A stretch of 64,000 bases of DNA from Caenorhabditis remanei (GCF_010183535.1 NC_071330.1:12753717-12817716); one strand, 5' to 3'. Shown: positions 43,377 through 56,182, counted from the stretch's first letter. Notes: generated by a model not told the origin, from the letters alone. Translations and numbers: made by a program.

Positions 43377-46300
43377 ATGCCCACAGAGGCATCACGTGAC
43401 AATAATCGACATATTCATCTTGGTGAATTGAGAACACACGATCATCCACATCATGCACACAGATTTTGTAGTAATAGGATTAGGTGAGAAATCATAAAAA
43501 ACAGGTTTTTTGCTAAAAATTTGGCCAATATATTCATATTTTCAGTACATGCAAATACAATGGATTCTCATTTCTCCCTCGATTTCTCTATGAACAATTC
43601 CGTCGATACAATAACATTTTCTTCTTGGCCATCGCATTGTTACAGGTGAGTCAATCAAGGCTCCGCCCACATTTTGCAGTTTTGCCGCGCGGTTTTCTTC
43701 ATAATTAATTCTCTTGTTAATTCCAGCAAATTCCGGATGTGAGTCCGACTGGTCGATACACGACGGCCGTCCCATTTCTCATAATTCTGTCAGTTTCTGC
43801 ACTAAAAGAGATATTTGAAGATGTGAAAAGACGGCGGAGTGATAATAAAGTCAATGCATTTCCTGTCGAGATTCTAGTCGATGGACAATGGGTTGAGAAA
43901 CAGTGGAAGGATGTGAGTTTCTATTGGAAATAGATGGGAAAAAGAGAATAAATCGGAAAAAAGTTTTGTAAAAATGAAAGAAAAGACGGTCTTTAGTGTC
44001 AAAATATTGAAATTTTCGAGTTTGTTCTAAAAATCTGAAAAAATGAAAACTTTCGTACTAAACCGAAAACTGCGCTTCCGGACATCCGGACATTTGGATG
44101 CACAGACAGTCAAAATATTAAAAATTTCATGTTTTCCCTTGATTTTTGGCAGTATAAACACAATGTTTTCTCGATTTTCTTTTTTTGTGGACATTCGACC
44201 TGACAGACAGACAGACAGAAAATAGAGATCTTCAAAATTTCAGCACAAAAATGTCTGTAATTTCAAATTTAAAGTTTTTTCAAGCTAAAGACATCCGGAT
44301 TGACAGACATACGAACAGACATGTGGATACAGGGACCCACAGACAGATAAATGCACAAAAATGTATTCAGAATATCGATTCTTTACTGAAATATTGCCTA
44401 AGTGGACATCCAGAGGTGCAGACAATTTTTTTGATTTTTTTAACGAAAAATGTGGACATCCAGAAGTCCAGACACACAGACAGATGGAAAACTTTAAGAA
44501 TTTTGCAGTAAAAATACACCAATTTTCAGTTTTTGAGGTAATTTTAGGTTAAAAAGTCACCGACAAAATCGCATTTTTCTAGGAAAAAAGGAACAATTTT
44601 CTCATTTTCTTTCTGTTTTGATCAAAAAATTATGTTTGCAACCTCCGGACATCTGGACAAACAGGCAGATAGCATTTTTCAATGATTGTAATACAAAGTG
44701 CCAATTTTCAGTCAAATTTGCTCGAAAATCACTTTTAAAAAAAAAGCGTACAGAGAAACCTAAAATATTTTCGAGAATTTTTGACCGAAAAAATCGAGAA
44801 AAAAATCAAGAAAACTGTCTGAAAAAAGGATTTTTTTGGAGCAAAAATCTTGAATTTGTATGAAAACTGTAAGTATTTCAAGGAAGAGCTCAGATTCCTG
44901 CTTTTGAGTAGAAAACTAGAAAAAAATGGAAAAATCACTATTTTTTTGATTTAATTTTTGAGAATTTCAATAAATTTCTCGGAAGATTTTTTTGCTATTT
45001 GTCTGAAAATCACTTTTTCTCCAAAAAACTGAAGCACTTCAAATTTCATCTCATTTCACTTGATTTTCTCTTCAATTTGCAGGTAAAAGTGGGTGATTTC
45101 ATTCGAATCGACAACGATAGCCTGTTCCCAGCGGATTTGTTGCTTCTCTCCTCTTCAGAACAACAAGGAATGGCATACATTGAGACATCGAATCTAGATG
45201 GAGAAACTAATCTGAAAATCAAACAAGCACTCGATATAACTGCATCAATGACGTCATCTGACCAATTGAGCCATTTTCAGTCCGATATAACATGTGAATC
45301 CCCATCGAGACATGTGAATGAATTCAATGGAAATATTGAAATTAATGGAGAAACGAGACATTTCGGTATCGATCAACTACTGTTAAGAGGCGCCCGTTTG
45401 AAGAATACTGCGTGGATATTTGGTGCTGTGATCTACACGGGACACGATTCGAAACTGCTGATGAACTCGAAAAGAGCACCGTTGAAGAGTGGAACGATCG
45501 ATGTGCAGACGAATTACCGTATCATTTTTCTATTTTTTGTTCTCGTCGCACTCGCTTTGATATCAGCGGCTGGATCGGAAGTATGGAGACGACACAATAT
45601 TCCACAGGCTTGGTATCTCTCGTTTTTAGGTGAGAAGAAGAAGAGAAATGGATAAAAATTTGAATTTTAAACATATTTTTACGGGTTTTCACACCGAAAA
45701 CTTTAGATTTTCTCATCATAAAGGCAAATTGGCGCGAAAGTCAAATGTTCAAATTTTTTCGCGAAAAAGTCAAATTTTTGACTGTCATTCTGAATTAGAA
45801 GAAATTCTGAGAAATATTCGAAAATGGTCACATTTTCGATGAAAAATTGAAAAAATTGGAAAAAAAGGGTCATTTTTTGCCTTCGGGCCTTGACAACTAT
45901 GGAGATTTTGAAGAGAAATTGATTTAAATTTGATTGTTTAATTGTTAGAGACAATGTCAAATTTCCAATTTTTTTGATTGAAAAATAGACTTTTGGACCG
46001 AAAATCTCCAAAAATGTAGTTTTCCGACGAAAATTGATATTTTCTGAAAATCATGAAAACAACGTAGCTTTCCGAGAGTGAGGGGCGGGGCTTATTTCTG
46101 ATTTCTGTTGCTGGGAAGAAATTGGGCGGGGCTTGACACGGAGGAACCCACATTTTCCGAAAAGTGGGCGGAGCCTGTTACGATGATGGAAAAATAGGTT
46201 AGGCTCCGCCCCATTTCAGACATTTCTTTTTTTAAACATAAAAAATGGGCGGAGCCTACAAGAATACAATTTTATACAATATAATACACAAATTTTCAAA

Positions 46301-49300
46301 ATAGAATTACAAGACTCCGCCTACTTTTTGAAAGCTTCAGCTAAAAGTGGGCGGAGCTTGACAAGGTTCATAGGCACTGCCCATTTTTTGATAATGTTTG
46401 AACACAAGAGTTTCAGAAAAATTGAAAAAAAATGACAAATTTTGAATAAGAATCTCTCGAGAAATGAAATAGCGAGTTTTTTGTTTTTTTAGAACAAAAA
46501 AAAAATCACATTTTGAAAATGGGCGGAGCTTCTTCGAGACAATTTCAAATTTCCAGTCAAAAAGTCTATCAAAATTCCCGGATAATTGGCGCCGAAATTC
46601 AAAATTTTTCGAATTTTGTGAAATTTTGAAAACCTTTCGTAAACATGTCAAATTTTCGATAAAAACTGAAAAATCCACAATTAGGCCCCGCCCACTTTTG
46701 CAATTTTCACACTATAATTTACAGAACACGATCCAAAGGGATCCTTCCTGTGGGGTGTGCTGACATTCTTCATTCTCTACAACAATTTGATTCCAATCTC
46801 TCTTCAAGTGACCCTGGAAATCGTCCGTTTCTTCCAAGCGATTTATATCAATAATGACATTGAAATGTACGATGTGAACAGTGATTCGTGTGCCATTGCG
46901 AGGACATCGAATCTGAATGAGGAATTGGGACAAGTCAAGTATATAATGTCGGATAAGACAGGGACATTGACACGGAATGTGATGAAGTTTAAGAGAGTAT
47001 CGATTGGATCGAAAAACTACGGAAATAATGAAGATGATGAGTTTAATGATCCGAAATTAATGGAAGACGTGGAGAGAGGAGATGAGCATTCGGAGAGTAT
47101 TGTGGAAGTGTTGAAGATGATGGCAGTATGTCATACTGTAGTTCCAGAGAAGAAGGAAGATGGGAGTGATGAACTCATTTATCAGAGTTCTAGTCCTGAT
47201 GAGGCTGCTCTGGTGAGAGGAGCCGCTTCCCAGAAGGTCACTTTCCATACCAGACAACCACAGAAAGTGATTGTGAAGGTGTTTGGAGAGGATGAGACAA
47301 TTGAGATCCTGGATGTGATTGATTTCACTTCGGATCGTAAAAGAATGAGTGTGATTGTGAGGGATCAAGATGAGATCAAACTATACACCAAAGGAGCCGA
47401 TACTGTAATATTTGAACGGCTCCGAGAGACTCCTGAATCCCAACAGATGATCGATTACTGTACTGAACACTTGGAGGATTATGCGTCGTTTGGATACCGT
47501 ACTCTTTGTTTTGCAGTGAGAAAACTGTCGAATGAGGAGTATGGACAATGGGCACCGGAGTATAAGAAGGCGGTGTTGGCTATTGAGAATAGGGCGAAAT
47601 TGTTGGCGGAGGCGGCGGAGAAGTTGGAGAGGGATATGGTTCTGGTGGGAGCCACGGCGATAGAGGATAAGTTGCAGGAGGTGAGCAAAAAATTACCGAT
47701 TTTTGACTGAAAATGGTAAATTTTTACCTGAAAATTATACATTTTTGAGTGAAAACGGTCGATTTTTGACTTTTCAACTGAAAACTCTGAAATTCAGACA
47801 AAAATTGGAGTTTTTCGACTAAAATTCCAATTTTACTCCAAAAATTTATTATGTACGGAAGTGTATCTGTCCATCCAGATGTCCGCTGAGCTGTGAAGTT
47901 TGTCCGGATATACTTCTGTCTGTATTTCCGGATGTCCGAACTTCCAGGTTTTGTATTTAAAAAAAAAGAGACTCAAATTTAATTTTCAGTCAAAAATTGA
48001 CTATTTTCAGCCAAAATACGGTTATTTTTTGTGGAAAATCAATCATTTTCAGCTAAAAATCGACAACTTTCAGTTAAAAACCGATCACTTTTAGTCAAAA
48101 ATCGACCATTTTCAGTTAAAAAAAAGGTTATTTTAAGTCAAAAATCGATAATTTTCAGTCAAAATTTGATTATTTTCAGTCAAAAATTGACAATTTTCAG
48201 TTAAAAACCGATCACTTTTAGTCTAAAACCGATCACTTTTAGTCTAAAATCGATCATTTTCAGTCAAAAATCGATCATTTTCAGTCAAAAATCGATAATT
48301 TTCAGTCAAAATTTGATTATTTTCAGTCAAAAATTGACAATTTTCAGTTAAAAACCGATCACTTTTAGTCTAAAACCGATCACTTTTAGTCTAAAATCGA
48401 TCATTTTCAGTCAAAAATCGATCATTTTCAGTCAAAAATTTTGCATTTTTCAGTGGGTCCCCGAAACGATTCAAGCCCTAATGGCAGCCGATATCCGAGT
48501 GTGGATGTTGACAGGAGACAAACGAGAGACGGCAATTAATATTGCTCATTCGTGTGCTCTCGTCCATCAGAATACTGAATTGTTGATAGTTGATAAGACG
48601 ACGTATGAGGAAACATATCAGAAATTGGAACAATTCTCAACGAGATCTCAAGAATTAGAGAAACAAGAAAAAGAGTTTGCATTGGTAATCGATGGGAAGT
48701 CTCTTCTTCACGCATTGACTGGAGAATCCAGAAAACATTTCGGAGATCTCGCATTGAGATGTCATGCAGTCGTTTGCTGTCGAATGAGTCCAATGCAGAA
48801 GGCGGAAGTCGTTGAAATGGTCAGAAAACTCGCTCGCCACGTCGTCCTGGCCATCGGAGACGGAGCCAACGACGTCGCAATGATTCAGGCGGCCAATGTA
48901 GGTGTCGGAATATCTGGAGAGGAGGGACTTCAAGCGGCGTCGGCTTCTGACTACGCGATTCCCAGATTCCATTTTCTTCGACGTCTTCTGCTGGTTCATG
49001 GAGCATGGAATCATGATAGAAGTGTCAAAGTGATACTATACTCATTCTATAAAAACATTTGTCTTTATATTATTGAGTTATGGTTTGCTATCTTCTCTGC
49101 ATGGTCTGGACAGACCATTTTTGAGAGATGGACTATAGGTAAGAGTAGATTCAGAAGAATCAGAAGGTCTGAAAACCTAGAGGTACAGATTTTCAGAAAA
49201 ATTGAATTAGGCCACGCCCACTTCTAACTGTTTTAGTTTTTTAAACATAAAAATGGGCGAAGCCAAAAGAATTCAATTTTAGAAAATATATTACAAAAAT

Positions 49301-52300
49301 TTTAGAAATTAAATTTCAAAGCTCTCCAACATTTAGGATCCGCCCACTTTTAGCAAAAGTGACGCACAATTTAGTAGGCTCCGCCCACTTTTAGCAAGTT
49401 TATCGCACAATTTATTGGGCTCCGCCCACTTTTAGCAAACAAAAAAATACAGAAAAATTGGATGCTCTATACAGAATTTCCAAAAAGTGGGCATGGCTTA
49501 ATTGTGGGTGGAGCTTCTGTTTTGACAAAAATTCCAATAGACATTCTAAGCTACGCCTATTTTAAGACGATTTTTTAGAAAATTACGAAAATGGGCGGAG
49601 CCTGATTTACCAAATTTTTAGAAAAAATCATTTTTAAACTAATTTTTGACCAGTGATAATGTAAAAGGGGCGTGGCTTAATTGAAAATGCGATAGAGCGC
49701 ATATGCAACCTACAAACTACAAACTACAACAACTTATGGTTATTTCAGGAATGTTCAATGTGATATTCACAGCGTGGCCGCCCGTCGTCCTCGGACTATT
49801 CGATCATCCAGTTCCAGCTGATCAAATTATGAAATATCCCGCATTATATGCCAGTTTCCAGAATCGAGCATTCAGTATTGGAGTAAGTGAGATCTCCGAC
49901 TAAAAACCGGGTAGTTTGGCGTCAAATGTTTTTTGAATTTTTAACGAAAAAGTCAAAAGTTTAGCTAGAATTCAGAATTAGAAGAAATTATGAATAATCA
50001 TCAAAAATTTCACATTTTTTATGAAAATAGAAAAAATAGAAACACAGAGAGACATTCCAGGAAATTTTAGGCTAAAACTGATTTTTCCTGATTTTTCGAA
50101 AGAAAAATCACACAATTTTTGTATTTCCTCGTCTGGACATTTGGAAATCCGGACAAACAGAACTGGAAAAACAGCATCATTCTCGCCGAGAATTGCTCTA
50201 ATTTTTTAGTTTTTTAGAAATAGGTTTGGTTGATTTTTGACTGAAAACGTGATTTAAAAACAATAGAAATTTATTTCGTTTCTAATTTCCAGAATTTCTC
50301 CCTGTGGATCGGGATGGCCATCATTCACTCACTGTCTCTATTCTTCTTAACATACGCAACAATGGAACATCAAGTCGTTTGGGATAATGGACTCACTGGT
50401 GGATGGTTGATGCTTGGTAATTGTGCATATACGGTAATAGCCCCGCCCCCTTTCTCTCTCTAATTTCTTCATTTCATTTTCAGTTCGTCGTGGCGACAGT
50501 CTGTCTGAAAGCCCTTTTGGAATGTGATTCATGGACATGGCCAGTCGTCGTCGCGTGTCTCGGTTCAATCGGTTTATGGATTATCTTCGTAATCGTCTAT
50601 GCTCAAGTATTCCCTCATGTCGGTGGAATCGGTGCGGATATGGCTGGAATGGCATATATTATGATGTCTTCATGGACATTCTGGTTGGCTCTTCTATTCA
50701 TTCCCCTCGCTACTCTCATGTGGGATTTAGTCATCAAGAGGTGAGAGGACACGCCTACTATATTGCCGCATGAAAATTCTAAAAAATTTCTTAATTTTTC
50801 TCAAGTATATTCCTTAAAAACCTTCAAAATTTACAAAAAATCAGCCTTAAAAAGTTTTTTTCCGAAAAAACTAAAAATTGAACTTTTTCCGTACTGAATG
50901 AAACTCCGCCTACTTCTGCAACTTTTCTGCTAGATTTCAGAAAAGGGGCGGAGTTTAAGATCGATTTTTAAACACGTTGCTGAAGTGTAAGCCCCGCCCA
51001 CTTTGGAGAAGGGGCGGAGCTAATAAAAATCTAAGCCCCGCCCACAAGACTTTAGGTGTTTCAAAAACTATAAAAATGGGCGGAGCCTAAACTCGTTTAA
51101 CGAAAATATAGCAGAATTCTGAGCTCCGTCCACTTCTGATTTTTTATCTTAAAAGGGGGCGGAGCTTCGAGTGGATTTGGTGATAAACTGTGCCGCAAGT
51201 TTGCAAACTAAAAGTGGGCGGAGCCTAATTTTTTAATCGAAAATTGAGTTTTGATAAATTCGAGAAAAGTCTTGATTTCAATAAAATGTTGTGAAAAATC
51301 CCATATTTTATGACTGAAAATTGGCTGAAATAGACTGAAATTGCACAAAAAACGAAACGACCTATTTTTGGCTGAAAATGCTGAAAATCGACCATTTTCA
51401 GACAAGAGAAATCCAAAACGGCCGATTTTTAGCTCAAAATCATCATTTTTGGCTGATTTCATCAATTTTCAGCTCAAAAACATCATTTTTTGGCTGAAAT
51501 TTACCAATTTTAGCTCAAAAATGCTATCAAAAAGTTTCATTTTTTTCAAATTTCCCCTCATTTCAGTCTCTTCACAATCGCGATGCCGACACCACGTGAA
51601 CTGGCAGTAATGTATAATAAACGGAACACGTCGTTCAACGGATTCGAACGGTTAGCCAGGTTGGCTTGCGCTTCTTCTTTTTTACCTTTTTAATCGACAG
51701 AAAACGAACAAAAACCTGTAGAAAGTGCGCTCTATCGGACTCTCGATGGAGCGCACTTGTTGACGTCATCTTTCTCTTTGTCTCAATACGATACTCCGAT
51801 ATTACGGAGACGTTTAACCCAATTCATTTTCTCTCATTTGAACACACCTGGACAAACAGACACACAAACACACCAATCACTTTTCAGTTCTCACTTCTTC
51901 TTAAAATTAATTAATTAGTTAATTAGTTAATTGCTCAATTAATTAATTACAGAAAACCCGTCTACCTTCATACAATACTAGTAGCCATTGAACGCAGGTT
52001 AAAAGCCGCATGCGAATGGGTTTAGGTATCGTTTTCTGGAGGCGGAGTCTGTACAAGTGCGCTCTATTGAGAATCTAGCTGAAAATACGCTCCACCGAAA
52101 TTCCCTTGGAAAATGTCTCTTTCTCTCTGAGTCTCTCAATTTCGCACACAATTTTCTTGGGTTTCGATAGAGCGCAGTTGTAAAGCGACTGAAGTTGTCG
52201 ATGGAGCGCACTTGCATCTGACTCCGCCTCCTTCTCTGTGACTTGAATAGTGTAACGTATAGTACAGTAATCCTATCTATCAATAAACTCCGCCCATTTA

Positions 52301-55300
52301 AGGGGCGGAGCTTGTTTTGGACTCGAATATTTTATTGTGTGTGAAATGCATTGTGAATGTGTATGCGTGTGTGTGTGTGATGTGTGTGATGTTTTGTTTC
52401 TGCACTTGGTTACTGTATTTTGTAGTTTGTAGTTAGATAGAAGAAGAAAGAGAGAAGAGATCTTGAGTTTCCTTAATTATGGTGATAAGGGTGAGATTTT
52501 GGAGCCTGAAAACCGCATAAAAATCATCTGGAATTCTGTTTTTCTAGACTCAAAATGCTTCAAAAGAGCCTGAATTAGACCGGAAAAGACCTGAAATTTT
52601 CTATTTTTTGTATAGATTTAACGATTTGTCGTTTAAATGCTCATTTACATTTTCAGATGAGGCTAATCAGGTTGATATTTTCAACTGAAAATGTAGTCTA
52701 GAAGAAATATCGAAATTATCGTTAAATTAGGTCTAAATGAGCTTGAAACTGATAGAAAATGAGCTGAAAACGGTCTGAAATTAGTCGAAAATTCGAGTTT
52801 TTTCAAAAAATCGGAAAATTTTTCAAAACAAATTCAAAATGTGAAACTTTTCAAATGGCCCTGGCTCGTTGCAAGTCTAACTTACAGTTTCTACAGAAAT
52901 TCAAGTTTTTTGCCTCCGAAAAACTCATTTTTCAGACAGGTTTCTTGACATTTTTCGATTTTTTCGGGTTTTTCAGCAAAAATGTTAGAAAAAAAAGTTT
53001 TTCGAACATTTTTTGGAAAGTACATAAGGCGTTTGACAATTTTTGATAAAAATTTCAAAAAATTGCGGACCTGGCCAAGATTTCCCAATTATTGAAAAAG
53101 TTTCAAAACCGCCTTAATGGTCCAAAAACCATCCCGCCCGCTGCTCATTAACAATTGGATATCCGTCCCGTATTAGATCACGGACATAGAACTCGTCGAG
53201 ATCTACATTTTGGTATATTTTTCAGCTCATATAATTGAGTTTTAAGCGAGTTATACGCCAGAAATGCCTTAAAATAGCCTAATTTTAGCCTAAGCTGACC
53301 AGAAATCCGCCTAATCTAGTCTAAAATAAATCCAAAAAGGCCTAAAACGAGCCTAAATTTCGCCAAAAACCAATTTTCCCCGTTTTGCCACCTTGTCGTC
53401 AGCGTGTACTGTAAATGTGTATCGTATCTTATATCACGTCGTGTTTTTGTCTCCCAATTTCTGTTTTTTCTCGTTGTGACTGTTGTGTCCAGGTGGTTTC
53501 TCTTTTCCATTTTCCTCTTCTCTCTTTCTCAAAATTTTCAATTTTTTTTCAAAAATTCCAAAAATCTCAAAAAAATCTAGAATTTTTCTAGCAACTGGGC
53601 TGCAAATAAAGAGCCGACAAAAGAGGGTGCTCACGTGTTTTCCAATCGATTCAGCCTTCGAAAACGGATTCAGCCGACGTCGGCTGGCGTGCCACCGGCG
53701 CGTGCCGCTTTTGAGAACTCGTCGTTGACGAATTCAAGTGATAGAAGCAATGAGAAGAAGAAGTCGAATGGGCGTGGCCGCCGGTCTCCAGACTACGGTA
53801 GTACTGAAATGTCGACGTGGTCTCAGAATCCTCCACGTCATCAGAATTCTGATGACGTGGAATTCAGAATCCCTTCGAAGAATCCATCGTATACGAATCG
53901 AGGATTCGACGGTGGAGAGACGAGAAACGTCACTCGAATCGTCGTCAACGAGGATTCAGATGATCCACGTGGTGGAACGACACGATTATGACAGTGACTA
54001 CATTGGTCCCCCATATTCTACAGTAACCCGCATAAATCTACAGTAATCTACAGTATGCCATACATCTCATTTGCCAAAACTACCGTATTCTCTCTCGTCT
54101 CAATGTGTACGTTTTTGTGTGTCGCATGTGTGTGTCTGTGTGTCTGTGTGTCCGAATGTCCCCCTTCCACTGATTTCTAACACACCCACACTGATTCTAA
54201 AATCAAGATTTTGGAGTTTTCAGGACCAATTTTGAGGGTTTTAGGCTGCGAAACTGCGATTTTCAGGCTCCAATAGGCCTTTTCCAGGCCCAAATAGGCT
54301 TTTTTCAGGCTCAAATAGGCCTTTTTTAGGCTCAAATAGGTTTTTTTCAGTCTCAACTAGGTCTTTTTTAGACTCAAATAGACTTTTTTCAGGCCCAAAT
54401 AGGCTTTTTTCAGGCTCAAGTAGGCCTTTTTCAGGCTCAAATAGGCCTTCCTTAGGCTGAAATATGACTTTTTTAGGCTTAAATAGGTCCTTTTTGGCTC
54501 AAATAGGCTTTTTTCATGCACAAAAAGGATTTTAGGCTCAACTAGGCTTTTGGGCTGAAAATTGCAAATTTTAGACTGTTTCTGAGTCATTTTTAAGCTC
54601 CAACCAACTAGGCTTTTCGTGCCTCCGTTTCAGGCGGTTCAGGCGCTTCATAGGCGTTTCAGGCCCATTTTAGGCTCATCAAGCTGTCGATAACTCTTTT
54701 GGGCATACTTGCAAAATATCGGCCCGGCCCGGCTCGGCCCGTCGGCCCGGAGTCAAAAAATGAGCACAATTTTTTCACAAAATTTTTTGAAATTTTCATC
54801 AAAAATAGTCAAAAATCCTATGTACACTTGAGTTTTATCGATATGTAAAAACATAGTCGAAAATTCGACTTTTTTGCGAAAAAATCAAAAAATTTTCAAA
54901 AAAATTCAAATTTTCAAATTTTTGTACTGTGACCCGGGCCGACCGGGCCGGGCCGGGCCGGGCCGGTGAAAATTCTCAAATCGGCCCGGCCCGGCCCGGC
55001 CCGTTGCAAGTATGCTTTTGGGCGGTCATAGGCTTTTCAGGCTCGTTTTAGGCTTTTATGTCCTTTTCGAGCGATTCAGGTCTTTCTTTGGCGATTCAAG
55101 CCCATTTTAGAGTTTTTAGGCCTTTCTTAGGCTTTTTTTGGCCCGTCTTAGGCTTTTCAGACACTTCTTAGGCTCTTTAGACCTTTCTTAGGCTTTTCAG
55201 GTCTTTTCTAGAATTTTCAGGCCCTTCTTAGGGCTATTACGACATTTTACACCACCATAACCACGTTTTTCGTAGTTTTTACGATTTTTAAGCCAAAAAA

Positions 55301-56182
55301 TAGGATTTTAAGACTCAAAATAGGCAAATTCATTATTTTCTATGCCTATAGTGTGAGCTTTAGCCGTTGTGCGTTGAGTTTTTCAGAAAAAAAGGCGTCT
55401 GTCTGTGTGTCTGTTTGTCCATATATCCCCCAACTTCTCCCATCGATTTCCTTTTAAGTTTCAATCCCTTGCACAGCTACTAGTTTTTCAGTTCTCTCAG
55501 AAAGTGCGCTCTATTGATAAATTATCAATGGAGCGCACTTTCCAGCACCAATTGAACTAATAGCAGCTAATAGCTACTACTACACTTTCTAATTTTTGGG
55601 TTTTTCTTATAAATATCTGAAATTTAAAAAATTTCAGCTACTCATCGAACGTTCTCGAAAACATGCGACTTCTGACGTCATCACTACGTGGAAGCACCAC
55701 TGGCGGATCTCGATCGAGGACCGCTTCAGAAGCGTCGCTGGCTCTCGCCGAACAGACCAGATGTGAGTTTGGAGGGGCCTAAAATGAGCCTAGAACGGCC
55801 TAAAATGAGCCTAAGAACCCTAAAAATTCCTCGTCCTCCTTCCCATTTCCTCTCGCCGCCGGCCGCCCGCCCGCACTCTCCTCTACGCACTTAACGCACC
55901 GTGTCTCCCGGTTGGTTCCATGGTGTAGCGGTTAGCACTCAGGACTTTGAATCCTGCGACCCGAGTTCAAATCTCGGTGGAACCTATCGTTTTTTGCTTT
56001 CTTAATTTCGCATCGGGAGGGGTTTTTGAAGGTTTCTAGGCCATTTTTAGACCATTTTTTGGGATTCTAGACATATATTTTCAGATGGATTCGCCTTCTC
56101 GCAGGACGAAACTTCCGGTGTCGCCCAAACCGAACTCATACGAAATGTGGATTCGACGCGGGAGAAACCGACTGGACGATGA
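43377..56182 (+). CDS. tat-1: P4-type ATPase, phosphatidylserine flippase
   Basis: Twelve exons of the long form join in phase: 43377-43483, 43546-43645, 43727-43912, 45083-45629, 46725-47680, 48454-49138, 49749-49882, 50293-50433, 50484-50740, 51567-51659, 55638-55762 and 56085-56182, giving 1142 residues. Motifs: DGET near residue 170 (actuator), PISL near 337, the phosphorylated Asp in DKTGTLT near 390, SSPDEAAL (nucleotide binding), [15 protein letters not shown] and [11 protein letters not shown] (hinge). About ten membrane segments flank these. The end YGFAFSQDE matches the conserved ATP8A tail. The enzyme moves phosphatidylserine to the cytosolic leaflet of plasma membrane and endosomes, normally with a CDC50-family subunit (CHAT-1 in C. 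elegans). An alternative last exon lies at 53592-53991. The introns hold minisatellites, a GC-rich MITE and a tRNA-Gln. Confidence 0.95.
44040..44680. repeat. GTCCGGACATCC/ACAGACAG repeats in tat-1 intron 3
   Basis: Many short pieces of the form GGACATCCGGACAT and ACAGACAGACAG are scattered here. The same TGTCCGGATGTCC-like words recur at about 47860-47945, 50130-50165, 51850-51880, 54120-54165 and 55395-55430, and at 39800-39830. Confidence 0.65.
46140..51240. repeat. Dispersed GTGGGCGGAGC motif in tat-1 introns
   Basis: AAAAGTGGGCGGAGCYT or its complement GCTCCGCCCACTTTT occurs many times in introns 4 (about 46140-46700), 6 (about 49200-49680) and 9 (about 50900-51230), often in opposing pairs. 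The same motif lies within fold-back family B. Confidence 0.7.
47960..48453 (+). repeat. Minisatellite of TTTTCAGTCAAAAATCGAT units in tat-1 intron 5
   Basis: Tandem units of about 20-22 bp, each containing TTTTCAG or the variant TTTTTAG, run up to the real acceptor of exon 6. A block of about 145 bp (about 48150-48290) is repeated directly after it, giving a higher-order repeat. The unit contains a perfect nematode 3' splice-site consensus. Confidence 0.92.
51720..51765. repeat. AGTGCGCTCTAT/ATGGAGCGCACTT short palindrome
   Basis: GAAAGTGCGCTCTATCGGAC followed by its mirror. The same short inverted motif occurs at about 52055, 52199 and 55500-55541, and as halves at about 29430 and 29570. 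Confidence 0.65.
52065..52200. repeat. Palindrome family D, copy 5
   Basis: In the tat-1 intron between exon 10 and the alternative last exon, nested between two AGTGCGCTC motifs. Confidence 0.8.
53592..53991 (+). CDS. tat-1: Alternative last exon of tat-1
   Basis: After exon 10 (ending ..FERLA plus AG), splicing to TTTCTAG/CAACTGG at 53592 stays in frame and gives 133 codons to a TGA, for a product of about 1201 residues. The tail is hydrophilic, Ser/Asn/Arg-rich, with no similarity to the canonical AFSQDE tail. It would therefore yield a flippase with a different cytosolic C terminus, the part that autoinhibits ATP8A-type enzymes. The long frame, the in-phase junction and DNA less AT-rich than its surroundings support it. 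Confidence 0.7.
54230..54703 (+). repeat. TAGGC(C/T)TTTTTCAGGCTCAAA minisatellite in a tat-1 intron, part 1
   Basis: About 15 to 20 units of 17-22 bp built on AGGCTCAAATAGGCCTTTTT. The MITE at 54704-55014 has landed inside the array, and similar units resume after it. Confidence 0.88.
54704..55014. mobile_element. GGCCCGG-rich hAT-like MITE, copy 3
   Basis: This 311-bp element has ends CATACTTGCAA and TTGCAAGTATG, flanked by the 8-bp direct repeat CTTTTGGG (54696-54703 and 55015-55022). The ends differ from copies 1 and 2 by one base (TTGCA against TTGTCA region), so it may be a subfamily. Confidence 0.93.
55023..55260 (+). repeat. TAGGC...TTTTCAGGC minisatellite in a tat-1 intron, part 2
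   Basis: Decayed units such as TTAGGCTTTTCAGGTC continue to about 55235. Before the MITE inserted, this was one array with part 1. Confidence 0.8.
55914..55985 (+). tRNA. tRNA-Gln (anticodon TTG)
   Basis: A 72-nt cloverleaf: acceptor GGTTCCA/TGGAACC, D arm with TGGTGTAGCGG A box, anticodon stem CAGGA/TCCTG around CTTTGAA (anticodon TTG, reading CAA), T arm CCGAG TTCAAAT CTCGG. It lies on the sense strand in the last tat-1 intron. Confidence 0.97.

Noticed and set aside
47960..48453. Tandem array before tat-1 exon 6 as extra coding exons
   Set aside because: All frames contain stops within one or two units, and flanking exons join in phase without it.
51952..52026. Possible small tat-1 exon after TTACAG at 51951
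   Set aside because: It does not give a continued frame between exon 10 and either downstream exon, and the donor is poor.
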